Positions 22,583 through 23,614 of a DNA stretch of 23,614 nucleotides are shown here, in pieces (position 1 is the stretch's first letter; the number at the start of each line of letters is the position of its first letter). Origin of the DNA: an uncultured Sutterella sp. (GTDB lineage: Bacteria; Pseudomonadota; Gammaproteobacteria; Burkholderiales; Burkholderiaceae_F); the NCBI GenBank assembly GCA_900543805.1, contig UQTE01000030.1, positions 1 to 23,614 of the forward strand. The letters are read 5' to 3'. The notes under the pieces are model-generated. The model was given only the letters and a program-made list of their open reading frames with translations, was not told the DNA's origin and made no database searches. The translations under genes and the position numbers were made by a program.

Positions 22583-22875
22583 CGGTTCCCGATCGGGTGA
22601 GGGAGGCGGCGCTTCGCGAGGCGAAGGACGCGGCCGTGCGCGAGGCGATGGGGCGTCTGAGCCCCGGGGCCGTGCACGCCCTCAGAGCCGCGGCGAAGCT
22701 TCGCAATTCGACGCCTGAGGAAGTGCTTCGAGAGGAACTGCGCGACTACGTCGCCTCGCAGATTCCCTACGTCGACGTCGAAGGGATCATCCGCAACATG
22801 GCGGGGGTCTTCTATACGGCGGGCTACGCCGTGGGGACGCTCAAGGGGTGGATTTCCCGGGACGAAGATTCCTGA
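22579..22875 (+). CDS. Unrecognised small helical protein, third gene of the operon
   Basis: The protein has 98 aa. It starts with GTG at 22579, overlapping the previous stop (GTGA); there is no ATG near. The N-terminal half is strongly charged and Ala-rich, likely amphipathic helix or coiled coil (VREAALREAKDAAVREAMG, then RAAAKLRNSTPEEVLREEL). The C-terminal half (IIRNMAGVFYTAGYAVGTLKGW) is moderately hydrophobic and could touch a membrane or a partner. No known domain. Its place, coupled to the two genes before it and ended by a terminator, suggests all three act together. Confidence 0.68.
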   Translation: MTVPDRVREAALREAKDAAVREAMGRLSPGAVHALRAAAKLRNSTPEEVLREELRDYVASQIPYVDVEGIIRNMAGVFYTAGYAVGTLKGWISRDEDS

Positions 22876-22903
22876 GAAAAGCTTTGGCTTTCGCAGAAAC
22901 GAC

Positions 22904-22932
22904 AAAACCGCGTCGAGGGTTCGGCGCGGTTT
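22904..22932. terminator. Bidirectional terminator between the operon and the chalcone-isomerase-like gene
   Basis: AAAACCGCG (22904-22912) pairs with CGCGGTTT (22925-22932), extended by CGA/TCG around loop GGGT. T-runs flank it in both directions (TTTCGG on plus, TTTTGTCG on minus), between convergent genes. Confidence 0.78.
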
Positions 22933-22957
22933 CGGCGTATTGGGGAAAGGGAAAAAC

Positions 22958-23539
22958 TCAGAGCCCGAGCATGCCGGTCTTGAGCGTGTCGTCGATGGGC
23001 TTGTCGCCCAACCAAATCGCGAGCACGGCGTCGTAGAGGGCCTTCCCCGGAATCGGTTCCGCAACGGGCTTGCCGTTGCGAAGAATCACCGTGCCCTTTT
23101 CGGGGACGTAGTCAAAGTCGATGAGGTCGCCCTCGACCACGTCGCCGATCGTCTGCATGACGGTCTTGAGGGTCGCGACTTCCTTTTCGATCGCGGCCTT
23201 CTTTTCGGGTGTGAGGTTGGCGTTGAGGCCCTCTTCGAGGGCTTCGACGAAGTCGGCGCCGTCAACGTCGCGAAGAAGCCCGAGACGCACGCGGCGGGCC
23301 TTTTCGTCCGAGAAGACCTTGGTCGCGTCCGTCGTCGGTTCCGAGACGTAGAGTCCGCCCGCATAGACCTTGAAGAAAACGATTTTGCGAAGGCCCGCGC
23401 CGTTCAGTTTCAGGGGCGTGCCCGCGACTTCGCAGGCGGTGTCGTAGTTGATGTCGCCGATCGCGACGGGTTCCGTCGGGGCGGCAGAGAGGCTCCCCGC
23501 GCAGAAGAGCGCGGCGAGCGTGAGGCTCAGTTTCTTCAT
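22958..23539 (-). CDS. Exported chalcone-isomerase-like protein
   Basis: The protein has 193 aa from ATG 23539. A signal peptide (MKKLSLTLAALFCAGSLSA) is cut at about residue 19. The pattern LKLNGAGLRKIVFFKVYAGGLYV, RLGLLRDVDGADFVEALEEGL and GKPVAEPIPGKALYDAVLAIWLGDKPID is that of the bacterial chalcone-isomerase-like family (PF16036 type). Despite the name these proteins have no proven enzyme activity; they are periplasmic fold relatives. An upstream in-frame ATG at 23572 would place the signal peptide inside the protein and lies in the hairpin described at 23554-23596. No clear Shine-Dalgarno sequence, so the start rests on the signal peptide. Confidence 0.88.
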   Translation of the reverse strand: MKKLSLTLAALFCAGSLSAAPTEPVAIGDINYDTACEVAGTPLKLNGAGLRKIVFFKVYAGGLYVSEPTTDATKVFSDEKARRVRLGLLRDVDGADFVEALEEGLNANLTPEKKAAIEKEVATLKTVMQTIGDVVEGDLIDFDYVPEKGTVILRNGKPVAEPIPGKALYDAVLAIWLGDKPIDDTLKTGMLGL

Positions 23540-23544
23540 AGATG

Positions 23545-23600
23545 ATTTCGGCGCGGAAACCCCTGCATTCATGCAGGGGAGGAAGCGCCGCTCCTTTTAT
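23545..23600 (-). mobile_element. Probable right end of a second IS200/IS605 (TnpB-type) element
   Basis: Read on the minus strand: GGCGC, TTCCT, then CCCCTGCAT-GA-ATGCAGGGG (23579-23560), then TTTCC, GCGCC. The hairpin is perfect (nine pairs) and the outer GGCGC/GCGCC can also pair around the TTCCT/TTTCC internal loop. CTTCCTCCCC...GGGGTTTCC flanking a variable stem is, from memory, the usual right-end structure of TnpB-bearing IS200/IS605 elements and the 3' end of their guide RNA. The element body would lie beyond 23614. It ends only about 10-20 bp before the start codon of the chalcone-isomerase-like gene. Confidence 0.5.
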
Positions 23601-23614
23601 GGTTAGTTGCGTCT

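Noticed and set aside
1..23614. CRISPR arrays, phage genes, toxin-antitoxin or restriction-type defence genes
   Set aside because: No regularly spaced repeats and no matching motifs were found. The unrecognised operon at 21564 has no toxin or nuclease signature that I can see.

Overview
This is a GC-rich (roughly 60% or more) bacterial chromosome segment. It most resembles an anaerobic gut betaproteobacterium of the Sutterella/Parasutterella kind. That is an inference from three things: a Sec-exported FMN/FAD reductase of the type common in those anaerobes, an aryl-polyene (APE)-like lipid locus, and Gram-negative envelope genes (lipoproteins, a LolA-like carrier, YciB). No rRNA, tRNA or CRISPR array was seen.

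Layout. The left edge (1-60) carries a hairpin like the right end of an IS200/IS605-TnpB element. It is followed by a minus-strand periplasmic flavin reductase (78-1877), a divergent small membrane protein (2044-2760), homocysteine S-methyltransferase (2845-3783, minus) and an M20 carbamoylase/allantoate amidohydrolase (4442-5716, plus). The 660-bp gap between the last two is not empty. It holds a perfect FNR/ANR-type box, a -10 at the right distance, and a foldable RNA of about 220 nt with five pyrimidine-rich unpaired tracts and a strong terminator. This is a candidate anaerobically induced regulatory RNA.

A minus-strand operon runs from 13438 down to 5831. Its order follows part of an aryl polyene cluster: ketosynthase-like chain-length factor, lysophospholipid acyltransferase, two acyl carrier proteins, COG4648 membrane protein, an AMP-ligase fused to a hotdog dehydratase, GT2 glycosyltransferase, LpxL-type acyltransferase, LolA-like carrier, and a lipoprotein. 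No catalytic ketosynthase, ketoreductase or MMPL exporter is present in the window. A PAP2 phosphatase lies upstream. Its 5' region shares a Fur-box-like site with a second divergent candidate RNA (about 14224-14358) that folds into a three-way junction and ends in a GAAA-capped terminator.

The right half holds a tiny Gly/Pro-rich lipoprotein, an AraC-family regulator divergent from a truncated flavodoxin-fold quinone reductase, an exported ABM-domain protein, a parvulin-type peptidyl-prolyl isomerase, YciB, a large two-domain M16 metallopeptidase, an operon of three unrecognised genes (21564-22875) and an exported chalcone-isomerase-like protein. A second TnpB-type end hairpin lies immediately upstream of that last gene at the right edge. 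The most interesting material is the two RNA candidates with FNR-like and Fur-like control sites, the reduced APE-like locus and the unrecognised three-gene operon.
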